Assembly: GCA_024138015.1 (NCBI GenBank) | Contig: JAMXBB010000003.1 | Span: forward strand, 36,888,878 to 36,952,877 | Direction: 5' to 3' | From: Lumnitzera littorea | Lineage: Eukaryota > Streptophyta > Magnoliopsida > Myrtales > Combretaceae | DNA: 64,000 nucleotides | Shown here: in pieces, positions 35,381 through 47,160 of the stretch | Layout: each line of letters starts with the position of its first letter | How positions within the stretch are numbered: the stretch's first letter is position 1 | Made by a program: the position numbers and the translations under genes | Notes under the pieces: model-generated | What the model saw: only the letters and a program-made list of their open reading frames with translations | Told to the model about the DNA's origin: nothing | The model's database searches: none

Positions 35381-38300
35381 TTATGATATATTCTTGGACT
35401 GAGCGGAGGCATTCTCTTGATCGAAATTTGGAGCCTTACTAGAGCCTATGTTCTTTTCAGTGCTTAAGGTTTGGGGACAAGCGGATTTCTCTTTACGTAT
35501 GTAGGGGATTTCCTTAGACAGACGATCTTCATCATCTCTAAGACCTTCGGTACAAGCCTTGTTAACGCCCTAAGTATAGATCTTGGCACTTGAATCTTCA
35601 TCGGCCTCCTCGTCACAACTGTTGACTTGATCATCGACATTGACAAAGTCCAAACACGACAAATCATACTCAGGGTGAAACTTAAGGGTTTCTTCTCTTA
35701 CTGCTTGAACCCCCTCCAACAACTTTTTTCTCAATGGTTTTTCATACTACCAACTTGGAGTCACGATTTCAAGTGCTTTTTCAACTGAGGGCTCTTTCCT
35801 TGCTGCCTCTTCTAATTCGGCAATACGGCTTTGTAGTCTAGAGTTGCCAGTCTCCAATTCCTTTATTTGCCCCTTGAGCCTGTCTTCCTCATCATTCATT
35901 AAGCTGAGTGTTCAGCCTTCTTTCTTTTTAGACAGCTCCTCCTTTAAGCTTTTGGCTTCCTTGTATTGCTCATCAACCTTAGCCTCAAGTTCATCTTGGT
36001 ACTTTATAGCCTCTATCTTAGCCTTGATCCTCGCATTCTTGACAGCCACCATTTGAGCTTTTAAGGAATTGTATACATTCTCAATTTTTTGCGGTGAGTA
36101 AATAAGATAAAATAATGAATATGCTAGATCACCTAACAGAATATAAATTTTCTTTTATTATTATTATCTTTTTCAGGGCTTCATCTAAGGCCATCAAAAT
36201 GTGGTTGCTAATCTGTTAACAAATAAGATTGTTATTAATCAAACATGCTAAATAATTGAAAGGATTCAATTAATACTTATATCATACAGTTTAGCCACGA
36301 TGTGTACCTTATTGCAACCTTTGACCCTGTCGACATCTTTCCTTGCAATCTCTTTATCCTTAGGAAAAATAACACCTTCCATTAAGGCCAACAATTTTAT
36401 CCTGTTGCTCAAAGCCGAATCAGTATATAGGATGTTATGGCTCTAGTAAAGAATGAAGTACTCAACAACCTTCGTGTTAGGGATGAATTTGACATTACTG
36501 ATGCTGAGAGCTTTATTTCACATTACCTCCTTCACCCTTGCATCCAATTCCTTGGATCTCTTAACAGGAGGTTGATTGATGAGCTCCTTCCCATTTCTTT
36601 TGTTTGTGCTCAACACAACATCCATTGGGAGAGATGACCCTTCAGCGACCTCAAGATTGGTCACTTTAACCTTACTTCAGGCTTCAATTTCTTGATTACC
36701 CTTTCTTAGCTCCATAAATGGAGGAAGGTTTTCAATTGGAAGGTTCTTAATTTATGTGACCTCAGCTAACCTAGGTTTCTCACTCCCTTGTTGCTTATCG
36801 ACAGGATAGGGGGCCTTTTTTTAGGCTGCCACTTACTTCGTCGCTCCCTCCTTTACGACCTTTTTGACAGCAGTCAGCTGAGCAGCAATAACCCTAGATG
36901 TTTCATATTTATTGGTTTTTTTGTTTCTTGGCTTCGCTTGGGCCAACAGCTTAGTAAGGTTTACCTCACCAACACCTATATCTACAATACAAAGTAGATG
37001 CATTAATACTAAAGCGAGTAATAAGAAACAACTTACATTCTCTATGTCGAGTAAGGCTCAAAGGCAACAATTTCTCCCTCAAGTCATGAGAATGGCTTTC
37101 CTCTTGTAGCTATACTCGGCACGGTGATTACTCGATAGCGTACCTTCCTTCTTGGAGAAAATTGGCTCTCCATTCTCATACCGCCTTATTATCCTCTTGG
37201 CATCCCAAAAAACATCCTGTTTTTCCTTCTTTTTTAGATCTTTTTTGCCACGGTAGCATCATTCGACATCAACTCAATATCCTTTGTGCGGATTAGTTCA
37301 ATCCTTTAAGTCCAAAAATTCAACTCTTCATTTGAAACAATGAACATAAACTTGTCGTGCCACTTGTGAATCTTGGATTCTAATCCGTTTATGAATTTCT
37401 ACCTATGCCTAGCAGCTGCAAAGTACTAGCCATCAGGCTACCTTCTGATTGTAAAGAAATACTAAAATAATTGAGGCAGAGCTCTGACTTCAACATTTTC
37501 ATAGACTATTTCGAAAGCTGTAAAAAGCCGATAAGTGTGTAGTGAGAACACTAATGAACCTACTGACAAGTACGCTGTTACAAGAGCACATTCTATATAC
37601 AAGAATTGAATTGAGCAGCCGGGGCATCTGTGCCTTGGGTCAAATCAATATGCTCTAAGAAAAAATATTTTAATATCAATCTCATCAATAATATCAATCT
37701 CCTAAGTATCATACCAAATCCCATCCATCCAATCACTTTTTCAAAAAATATGAAACATGCATACGTTATTGCATTTCCACTTAACACCTATCGTGATGAT
37801 AAACAACTTGTCTCGCCATGACCTTTTCTTAAATTCTCACAACTTCTATCACTCCAAATTGCTTTGGGTCGTTTACAAATATCAATAATTGATAATTATA
37901 CAATTCGAACAAATTTTAATTCACCTCAAATAAAATAAAAAAGGGAAAAATCCTTTGATTAAAGAGTAATTTCGAATTATTAAGGTTAAATTTGCTCTAA
38001 AGTAAATACTCGGTGTAACTCAAAAATAGTTGAAGAATTGCTTGACAAAGGTCAAGAATGGGAAGCGTGGTCTTAAGTTGAAATACTTCAAATAGATGTG
38101 AAACTCGTGCTCCCTTAGAAAACACACCCTTTCCTCTTCTCTCCGCCTCCTAAGGTTCCATGCTTTGAGAAGGTCTTTGAGTTAACTATGTTAATAGCAC
38201 TGGCTATTCCATCTGGTGAATTGCGAAAGTAAACTATGTTATTATATAGATACTTAGCTACATATCTTCCTTCTTTATCATCTAGATAGGTATCCGCTGC

Positions 38301-38470
38301 GAGAGAGTTAATTCAAGTAAGTTTGTCCCACTGCTCTACTACATGTCAACCAAACTACTTGAGGAACATACCGTCTCGCTCCTTTTTTGAAGAGGAGAGG
38401 TAGCATCAGTCTCAGTTGCTTCAAAATCTGAAAGAATAAGTCGACAAATTACATTTCGAACCATACATGA
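35381..38470 (-). pseudogene. Antisense, intron-containing extra gene of the Tat element
   Basis: Between pol and the 3' LTR the minus strand holds a decayed gene. Reading leftward: an acidic start (DFEATETDATSPLQKR, near 38440); a poorly legible middle; FWDAKRIIRRYENGEPIF (near 37210-37155); then DIGVGEVNLTKLLAQA, ETSRVIAAQLTAVKKV and PVKRSKELDARVKEVM (36981-36520); VDRVKGCNK, an intron-like 36307-36213 (GTACAC..AACAG), the mini-exon ISNHILMALDEALKK (36212-36168), a second gap ending ATTGAG at 36080, and a coiled coil (NSLKAQMVAVKNARIKAKIE, DELEAKVDEQYKEAKSLKEE, IKELETGNSRLQSRIAELEE). The last frame ends FDQENASAQSKNIS at 35381 with three internal stops. Antisense extra frames of this kind are known in Tat elements; function unknown. 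Confidence 0.75.
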
Positions 38471-38961
38471 TTTTGACTATAATAAATCACATAGAATTTT
38501 TTGAAGGTTAAGACAAATTGTCATAAACAAACAAAAGCTTATGAATCCAAACGAAGACAAAGTGAAATTTGTTCTCTGTATTGGAAAATTTCTTAAATAT
38601 GAACAATTTACCCTTATAACCACAACATGTTTCTAACAAGTAATGATGCATTGATAGACAATAGCCTAGATTATTGACATGTGTTTCGAGATAGAGATCT
38701 AACGATTAACGAGACTCTGACAATTATTAGGCCTCGAGCGTGATTATGGTCAAAGTGACAACTGTCGTACTTTCCACTATTTGGCCTTTTGACAAGTAGG
38801 AAAATTGAAAATCACGACCTTTCCAAATATGATGCAATCTGTCTTCCTAAACAAAAGTCAAGAAACTTCCTACCTTACTTGGCATTTAGGAAATAGTGAT
38901 CCACTCAGCCCCATAAAGAATATTAAACTACTTTATCTGTTGAATTCTTGACTACGGGAGT

Positions 38962-38972
38962 TAGGGGGCAAA
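38962..38972 (+). promoter_or_regulatory. Polypurine tract of the Tat element
   Basis: The purine-rich TAGGGGGCAAA abuts the 3' LTR start TGTTTATAG, as expected for plus-strand priming. Confidence 0.75.
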
Positions 38973-39419
38973 TGTTTATAGTTGGATTTCATCCACTACA
39001 ACTCACTCAGCTACCTAACTACGATCAAGCCAAAAAGCTCACTTCTCGATAAATACCAATTAACATAGATTCGTATCTAATTTGAACTTAAGAAAAGTGA
39101 CGTGAATAGTTATTACTTAATAATGTTATATTACATAACTACTCACTATTCCTACATTTCAGGAATGTGCTTGATTAATAAATCTCTACATATCCTAATA
39201 ACCATGCAATTAACCACTGTTTCAAATACTCGACATTTACCTATAAATACAAAGAGAAAGCATTGTAAGAACTACCTAACAACCTAACTATTTGTCCTAT
39301 CTTCTCTTAACATTCATTAACTGACTTAAGTATTAAAGTGGCTACATCAGATTGACCCCTGTACCATTAGTTCTTTAAATTTTGTAAGAAGGAAATCATT
39401 CGAAAACCATACAACAACA
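38973..39419 (+). repeat. 3' LTR of the Tat element
   Basis: Starts TGTTTATAGTTGGATTTC and ends CATACAACAACA, 447 bp, the same length as the 5' LTR. CTATAAATAC near 39240 is the TATA counterpart. Confidence 0.9.
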
Positions 39420-39709
39420 AATGCTTCTGTATGTCATACTGCTAAACTAAATTAAGTCCTATAAAAATCTATTATTCCCAAAATGATTAAATAAGCATAA
39501 TTTTCTAATGCAATTAAATAAATAACTCCAAATGGAATAATAACATCAAATAGAGTAATTCTATACAACTATAAATCAATATCATAAATTTGCTATTAAA
39601 GTCATACCTAGCTTGTATTCAACCCCTCTTAACATAACCCACCATCCTACAGATCCATTTCTTAAGTTTTCTAAAAGATTCAAAACTTATACTCTGATTT
39701 CACTGTAAT
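39420..39709. other. AT-rich spacer
   Basis: Nothing recognised between the Tat 3' LTR and the next LTR fragment. Confidence 0.45.
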
Positions 39710-40912
39710 TATAACGCTCCAAAACTCGGGGTATTACAACCTGTCATGTGTCCTTATTATTTATTAACACATTAGGTAAAAACAATACTAAAATTTCTAA
39801 AATTATCTATCGAAATCTTCAAATAATTCCAACAAAATTAATTCTTCAAATAAATCCAAAATTTCTTCTAAATAAGTTTTATAAAATTCTAAACAAGAAT
39901 TTACTTATTGCAAAATATACTTTAACTATCTTATCTCAAACTTATTTTCACCATAAAATTGCTAATTGTCACTCCCCATCCTATAATCATGTTGATCTAA
40001 TCCAAAATCGATAAATTTTGAAATTTTTACTCAAGTACCTGCACTTGAAAAACTAATAATGGAATAAGTCAAAACCTAGTATGGAATATAACAAATACAT
40101 GCGTATGATACATATTACTAACAAGTCACATGCATAACCATAATAATTAATGCAGCGAACACCATTTATTATCTTGATTATTAGTTATCAACCAACACTG
40201 TCTTGATGTTCCAACACTTAAGATAACTCATGATCTTTATACAAGCAATATCTATACATAGATATTGGTGTGGATCCTATCCATTATTCTAATTACTCTT
40301 CCTAGAATCTAATTGAATTATCTTAATACAAATCCTCATAAGGTAAGTCACATATGATCACCGGCTACCTCATTAACCCTCTTAAACCCTACTAAGGGGA
40401 GGTCAAAGCCAAACAAGCACAAGAAGCATAAAATTCATTATGTTCAAGTTTGAATTAATTTCGGTTAAATATCTATTCTAAACAAGCATAACAAACAAAC
40501 ACATATCTTGTATCTAGTTCACTCACTTTCACTTAATCCGAATATACCAACTTCTAGTACCTAATTAAAAGCACAAACATTAACTTAGAAATCTTTTTCA
40601 TTAATTTGCTTTTTGAATGCTAAAAACTAACGCTCCTAAAATTATATATAACCATTTGCTCAACCAACCCTAGACATACCAACATTATCCAACACTCACA
40701 CACCTAGGCCTTATGCGCACACAGCACACACATATATGCACAAAACATACTAACACACACTACGCAGCGTATATCTTTAATACACACTATGTACACCTTT
40801 TTCACAACAACTTGCATAATACACAACGTATATTGTACCCATAAACACGGCATGTACATTACACTATGCACATGCACCCTCTCACAATACATTAAATAAC
40901 AACTTCTACTAT
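39710..40912 (-). repeat. LTR of the TGTAATGCC-type gypsy family, copy 2, truncated
   Basis: TATAACGCTCCAAAACTCGG at 39710 corresponds to TGTAATGCCTCAATACTCG at 12158. The two run in parallel through AAAACAATACTAAAAT, CACATGCATAACCATA-like, GAACACCATTTATTATCTT and CACTTTCACTTAATCC to about 40912, where similarity stops; the remaining part of the LTR (13180-13664 in copy 1) is missing. This copy keeps about 220 bp (39822-40050) absent from copy 1. Confidence 0.65.
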
Positions 40913-42640
40913 GCATAATGTGTGTTTAATTGTTCCATCTAGTAATAATTTTGGGTTATGTGCTCTATGCATAGAAATTGTAATTCTTGATTCAATCTAT
41001 GAAAGCTATATTATGGAATTTGATTATAGGTAGAGATTTTACATATTGGACTTATAACGCACTTGTCGTGGGATGGATTCATTTGAAAATATTTTAAACA
41101 ATTAGAAACTTTTGGACAAATTATGTATACTTTCCAATCAATAAAGATGTACAACAAACTATTATGCACTTTGAGAGTATGGCAAGAAATTATATAAAAC
41201 TATTTTATATTTGATTTATGTCTGCTTGAAATGCAATAATTTTGGAGTCCTATCTTATTTATATTTAATTTATTTAATCTTGAATGTCGCATTTGAATAG
41301 GTTGACTTATCTATATTGAGAAAATATTGTAAAAGGGGCTAATATCTTTAATGGAGATAGTGATAGTTGGAAATGAATAGGAAGTAGAGATTTGTTTAGG
41401 GAAAAGGTTAGTGGGCATCCTAAAATTCATTTTATGTTTTGTTAGTTGAGTCTTAACCTTATTATATGTGCATGTAAGACCTAATTCTTTTTAGATTTTG
41501 TTGATTGAGTTAAGCCATTTTAAAAGGTACACTAATTACACGATGTTAGAAAAAGTCAATTAAGTTCGAGAAAAACACTTCTGTAAATTATCATAGTATT
41601 AATACTTATATAATGTTGTTTTTATATCTTTGCTAATAGAGAGTTTTAGGCGTCCTAGGACTTATGGAAGGGTAGATAAGACTTCAAGGGCCTCGAAGTT
41701 GGCTTGCACAAACAATGCATGTCTAAGTAAGTGTTAAAGGTTGCTTTGGCATGACTATTATAATGCTCAAGTCAATTTCAAGGGGATAGAGGAGGAGTAA
41801 TAAGAGAGAATTAAGCTCAATAAACTTACTATATGGAAAGGGGGTAAGGCTATGTATGTAGAAGGGAAAATCAAATAGGAGACTAAGTACCCCAGTTCGG
41901 ACCCTTTAAGACTTAGGGTTGATTGTATCATTTGATAGAGGTATGGCTACGTAGCCCTATCAAGTCTTGCATTGATCCAATCACATTTAGTGCTTTTAGG
42001 ATGTCATACAAGCCTACACATTTAATGCATTATGGTATTATACGGTCGAGGAGGAGGGTCATATTTGGTTGGGGTACTGGGTTGCCATGTTGTCGTCTTA
42101 AAGGTTAATAAATAAGGGGATTCTTAAGGTACTTCTTTGAGTGGTCAACTCGAACAAGGGAACTAAGGCTATTAGTTTGGTTCGAAGTCAAGTTGTCTCC
42201 TCCTTCGAGCCTATCTTAGTTGGGTTGTTAGTTAGTGAGCTAGGTTCAACACTAGAGATTGGGAGAGGTCTAAACTACCTAGTCTAGTCCCAAAATAGAT
42301 AGGGCCAGGCCTAGGGTGCTCACGATCAAAATAATTTATTAATATATATACATTTTGCATTTTTCTTTTAGAACGTCTTAGGTTGTAAGTGCACCTTTAG
42401 CAAATTAAATATCTTGATCTATATTTTCATCTTTTCTTATATCTTATTATAGAGGCTACTCAATTTGAATCTATTAGTGAAAAGATACTAAAAAGTTAGA
42501 GAAAGGGAAAAAGGAAAAAGTTTTAAGTAGGCCCTTTATTATAACCAAATCCTTCTAGGGAATAGTCATGTAGCTACTAAACTTCACTTTATCTTAATTG
42601 AACCAATCATTTTTTTACCTTCTATACAAATTACATAGAA
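40913..42640. other. Unassigned; 41640-42330 is less AT-rich
   Basis: No family recognised. The block 41640-42330 has longer GC-containing words and resembles an LTR fragment in composition, but no ends or partner were found. Confidence 0.35.
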
Positions 42641-42891
42641 GCTCTGAATATTTTTTATGTCTAAATTTGCTTGGAAAAAAAAAAAATCATGAAAGCTTCA
42701 AATATTCGATCGACCAAAGCAAATGAATTGTTAGAATTCAGATGATGCCATTGGACATCGATAAACTGATGTTCAGCAGAAGTCATGATGCGGGTTGCCC
42801 TAAAATAGAACGTACAACCTTGGAGTTCGTTAGATATGTACGTGATATGATATAGACATGTTCATCATCCTGAAAAGTGAAAATGCAAATG

Positions 42892-43123
42892 CTAAATGAT
42901 AGTTCCTAAACCAGATGGAGATGGGCCTCTACGCTGAGCAAAAGCAACCCAAAAAGTTCCTCCGAGGGGAGACAGCCCACTGCTGTGGCTATCGAAATTG
43001 ACTGTAGCGTAGCTCCCGTTCAAATTCTGTATAGCGGTAAACTTTCATTTTCAACTGTCCCAAGAAGTTAAGGCCAAAATGGCAAGAATACCTGTATGGG
43101 TGTTGCCTCGCCAACAACCCCCT
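42892..43123 (-). pseudogene. 3'-terminal exons of an unidentified host-like gene
   Basis: The minus strand has two exon-like pieces with good splice signals. The first (43123-43092) follows TATTTTCAG and ends ATACAG before GTATTC; the intron-like 43091-43027 (65 bp) ends CTATACAG; the second (43026-42892) is open for 44 codons to a TAG. It reads ATPIQNLNGSYATVNFDSH, then SGLSPLGGTFWVAFAQRRG and PSPSGLGTII. Both pieces stay in one frame across the junction, and the second is GC-richer than the flanks. It resembles no transposon protein I know, and I do not recognise the family. Upstream exons were not found: a hAT-like relic lies at 43180-43775. It could be a gene remnant or a captured fragment. 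Confidence 0.45.
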
Positions 43124-43179
43124 CTGAAAATATTCTACCATTTATTTGATCTCATTGTTTACAATACTCAAATGATGTA

Positions 43180-43775
43180 TAAGATACAGGTTTTAGAATA
43201 TCTTATACCTACTTTGCAAAATTTTATTAAATAATATAATATATATTAATAAATAAATAAATATATAATTATATTGTACATGCTTTATCTTTTGAATTCT
43301 ATAGAAGTTGTTCATAATCTTTTATGGGTAGTAAACATAGAACTGCCTTAAAAATGATATTCCAATTATAGGGAAATTGATATCTAAAATACATGTGATA
43401 TTTTAACTTTTATAAATGATAATTCTCATCTCAATTTGCTATAAATTTCACAAGTTTTGTTTTATCATATAAACTCAAAATTATAAATATAGAATAAATT
43501 AGAGGTTTTTTCTTTTTTCTTTTTAATATCATAGGTTTTGTTACATGCTCAATAAGTTTAACTATAAGTTCCATAGATTTTGCATGTAAAAAATGTACAA
43601 TATTACATGTGAATTACTTTTTGAATATCACGTAAACTTGAAGTTTATAGAAAGATAAGAAAAATTTACTAATCTCACAAAATCTTTGGTACCCTATTAA
43701 TTTAATAGGTTATAGGTTTTAAAATAGTTTTAAATGGTATAAGATGGGTTTTCATTCTAAAATCTAAGAATCAAT
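43180..43775. mobile_element. Short hAT-like relic
   Basis: GTATAAGATACAGGTTTTAG followed by ATCTTATACCTA and an AT-rich tract (43185-43270) parallels 15880-15960 next to the left end of the hAT-like element at 15697. The right part has GGTACCCTATTAA and AGGTTATAGGTTTT. No autonomous genes; ends uncertain. Confidence 0.4.
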
Positions 43776-44439
43776 ACCTTATGAAGTGAGGAATATCAGA
43801 TGATCTTATAGTTTTAAATACTATCAACCTTACTTGTTAGAATTTCAATTATTTCACAAATATTGACCACTTCTGCAATTTATCGTGGAATATGTACTCC
43901 AAAACCTAATATTTGTGAAAATTTATTCAATATTATGAATAGAAACGAAAAAAAAAAAAAAGAATAGCATTTTCTCGAATTAAAAGTTACAAAATTAGTA
44001 AACGTTAGCCCAATCGTATAATGCCTCATTAATATGTACTTCGACAACACGAAAATCTGAATAAATTACATGTTTCACGCAAAAAGAATCGGAAATATTT
44101 TCATGAAAAAAGTTTCACAACAAACAACATTTTTCAACTACAAAACATTGACGCTAGAAAAAAAAGAAAAAAAAGAAAAATCCAAAAATAAATATTATAA
44201 AAAACATAACATACTGACATATACATTCATGATGAAAACAAAGGAAAAATAAAAAAAAATACAAAAATTATGATTTTCAAAACCATTTGGCAAAAGAATA
44301 AATAAATAAATTATCTACAAGTCCAAACGTAGCTTGAATAATGTTAAGTTTTGCCATAAATAAATGAGTGTTTCTGTAAGTAAAACAAGCACATTAATTA
44401 ACTAAAATGATGAGGAAAAAAGACGGAAAAACAAGCTGA

Positions 44440-44515
44440 AAATGGCAAGAAGATTAGAAGAATCAAGGAAGAAGACGGAGGAAGGGAGCTGGGAGAGACT
44501 TTATATTGGCTACAA
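44440..44515 (-). promoter_or_regulatory. Possible core promoter and 5' leader
   Basis: On the minus strand CCAATATAAAG (TATA box 44505-44499) is followed by a pyrimidine-rich CTCTCCCAGCTCCCTTCCTC leader, the pattern of a plant start site. It lies about 1.4 kb upstream of, and in the same orientation as, the exon fragment at 42892-43123, so it might be that gene's old promoter. No long reading frame follows. Confidence 0.3.
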
Positions 44516-44559
44516 CGGTTCAGCGAGGAAGAAACTAGTAGAATTTTTTATTTCATTTT

Positions 44560-46679
44560 TAATGCTGCAATAATACGTTCACTGAATTTATTTCGTATAA
44601 CTACATAGATGTTTATACATTCAGATATTATTGGCTTTTGTATGACAAGCTTTATGGTTGTGTCTTCAGTGCACTGCTTTTCAGGACATTAACATCTTGA
44701 AAGTACTCTCCATAGAGAATGCTCAACATTAAAATGGTGATAAACTCTAGGCAAGTGCACTAAAATGTGCCTGCCTCTCCTACCTATATAATTGACGTCC
44801 TCGTCAATTTTGTTATATATGTTTAGACCGTATCGTGTAGGTAGCATCCTAATGCTCCCTTAGATGCCTTGTGCGAAGACAATTAGCCCAACGTGTTGGT
44901 ATTGGTCTCAAACTATAGAAAATAAATACTTGGTTTTGAGGAACTTTGATTTAGTAGGTTTGTATAATTTATTAGAAGAAGCAGTATTATCTATCTAAAC
45001 CAAACAAAGTAAGAAGTAATGAAACGAACAAAGCATACAAGTAAGGGACGAGCCCATACAAATGATCTAACTATGATATGCTAGATTCCTCTAAGTATAC
45101 AAATGGTATCTAATACACATCCTCCAATTATATATTTTAACTTGTCCACATAAATATGTATTAAATTATATATTTTAAATTATACCCTACAAAGCGAGAG
45201 ATTGTCCGCTTTTATATAGTTTACTTTATAGTTGATTATTACTTTCAGTAATTTCTTATGAAATCACTTATCTTGGAATATTCCCTATTAAGTATCTTTA
45301 ACTTTAAATCTCTTATTATCTTCGATCGACCATTATACTAAGAGGTGTATTTTAGTGGTTAAAGTTTCACCATCATCTCTATTAGAGGAATATCACATTT
45401 CACCACTCAAATAGCAATGGGAAAGAAAATAATTCTATCGGTAATTGCAAAAATCAGTGGAGGAATTTCACCAGTTAAAGTAAAATGTACATTGGTCGGA
45501 ACCAAGATAGTGAAAATTACGACTTGCCTGTAAGCCAATGAAATCCAGGCCTATGTGTTTACTCACATTTTTATGTATGGTATAAAAATATTTGACAAAA
45601 ATATGTAGTTTTCACAAAAAAAAAAAAAAAGGATTATCTCGATTTATTTTTTCTTAATCTTCTTCGGTTTACTTTGTTAAGATGTTGTTATGCGTAATTG
45701 ACAGTTAAAATTAATATAAATAAAAAGATATCAGGATAACATGTGTGAGTATTCTAAAAATCTAGACAATCTTAATTATTGATTTATAAATTAAGAGAAA
45801 TTAAGAAGAAAAAAATTCAAAGGATCTAAATCTATATATAATTGCCCAATAGGTCTTGTATTAAGGTTAAATGATGTCATCTTTACATCTAAAAGGATTT
45901 ATAATATGAGATAGACCTCAATTAGTTGGGAAGTTGTGATAATATCTCTTGAAAACTTTTTAAATTAGAGAACAATCTAGTTTTTTAAAATGCCATGTTT
46001 AGATTCCTTAAAAAATATTAATATAAAAACATTCCTTTAATATAATATCAAATCAATATATATATATATATAAATATATATAAAACATACCGATTATCGA
46101 CTCATCGTTCGATTGAATGCTTTCTCAACATAGTTAATATATCATGGTCAATAAGGGTGAAATAAGACAATAAATTGACTCTGTATATAGAATGACACTA
46201 TGTTGTACGTATTGATACTATGAAGAAGTATGATACTTTAAAAATTGAAGGTTTTTTGCAATTTTTTATTGTTTTGGAAAGGTATTACTTGTAATTTGCA
46301 ACGAAGAAAAATGCAAAAGTAGGAAACGTTCAACCTAATTCCTCATTTATAGATATACGTTCAATGCTCAATTATTAGAATTTAGTGACGTATATAGATG
46401 GTTACATTACATTGGTGGGCCTATGGGCTACGATCGAAAATTTTTCTAGTTATATTTAACTATTAGCAGGCCTCGTTCCATTTGGGCTTGACCTCAGTAA
46501 CAAGGATATTATGGGCCCATTGACTCCAAGATATGGTAAGAGAAATTTTTAACTCAAGGACACATAAGTATATGTAGGATGACTATATGTAGAGGGCTAC
46601 ATTCATAATTGGGTTTTAAACTCATCTGACTCTCTAGTTTGAGATGATAAGGAGTAAAGAGTCAAAGTCTATACATAAT
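44560..46679. other. Unassigned AT-rich DNA
   Basis: No coding stretch recognised. A poly-A run lies at 45618-45632 and a (TA)n run at 46057-46082. 44700-44920 has higher complexity but no recognised family. Confidence 0.4.
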
Positions 46680-47160
46680 CAAGATGATTGAACAAGATTT
46701 GATATGATAGATTTAAAGTAGAACTCATTGTATTTGTCCATTCAATACCAACTTTTCTTGATTTGGCTAAGACCCTTATTGGACTTGAACTCGTAAAAGG
46801 AGTTCATTTGAAGTCTATAAAAAAAGGATTAAGTATTGGTTATTGATAATTATCTTGATCTAGTGAGTGTGATCAATGGTCAATTCCTATAAATACCTCA
46901 CCTCTTTACTCATTTAGACGAAATATCTTAGTATAAACATTATTATACTTTCAAGTTCTTACCTTAAAAAATTAAACACTTGATCATATAGCATGATTAT
47001 GTTTTTCATCCATTGTAAAATTTGATGCTGTTGAGTTTCTCCATTTGTTACAACTTGTGTTAGAGCCTTTGAGATTGTTTGGTCCTCTTCCCCACCATTC
47101 CTCATTCTATCATTTTATACATGTAACTTAAGTCATTCCTCTAAGTAATGTGTAGCATGA
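46680..47160 (+). repeat. Dispersed repeat, copy 2 (partner at 11220-11720); LTR-like
   Basis: Shares ordered blocks and a TATA box (46888-46895) with copy 1, same orientation. Downstream lie GTTGAGTTTCTCC and CATGTAACTTAAGTCATTCC, matching GTTGGAGTT-like and AACTCAAATCATTCC in copy 1. Confidence 0.5.

Larger units (their letters stand above)
27789..39419 (+). mobile_element. Tat-lineage Ty3/gypsy retrotransposon, 11.6 kb, decayed
   Basis: Two direct 447-bp LTRs (27789-28235, 38973-39419) bracket, on the plus strand, a primer-site-like sequence, gag, protease, RT, a gypsy-type RNase H relic, a second archaeal-like RNase H, integrase, then 4 kb of non-pol DNA with tandem repeats and an antisense gene, and a polypurine tract. 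The second RNase H, the long 3' region and the antisense frame define the plant Tat lineage. A 1220-bp solo LTR (32350-33569) interrupts pol. Flanking pentamers AGTAT and AATGC match at two positions and differ by transitions at three, so no clean duplication is left. All frames are broken. Confidence 0.9.

Noticed and set aside
27784..39424. A 5-bp duplication for the Tat element
   Set aside because: AGTAT and AATGC share only two positions; the three differences are transitions, which is suggestive at best.
41923..42108. Open frame in a less AT-rich block
   Set aside because: No recognisable domain; the block looks more like an LTR fragment and no coding continuation was found.
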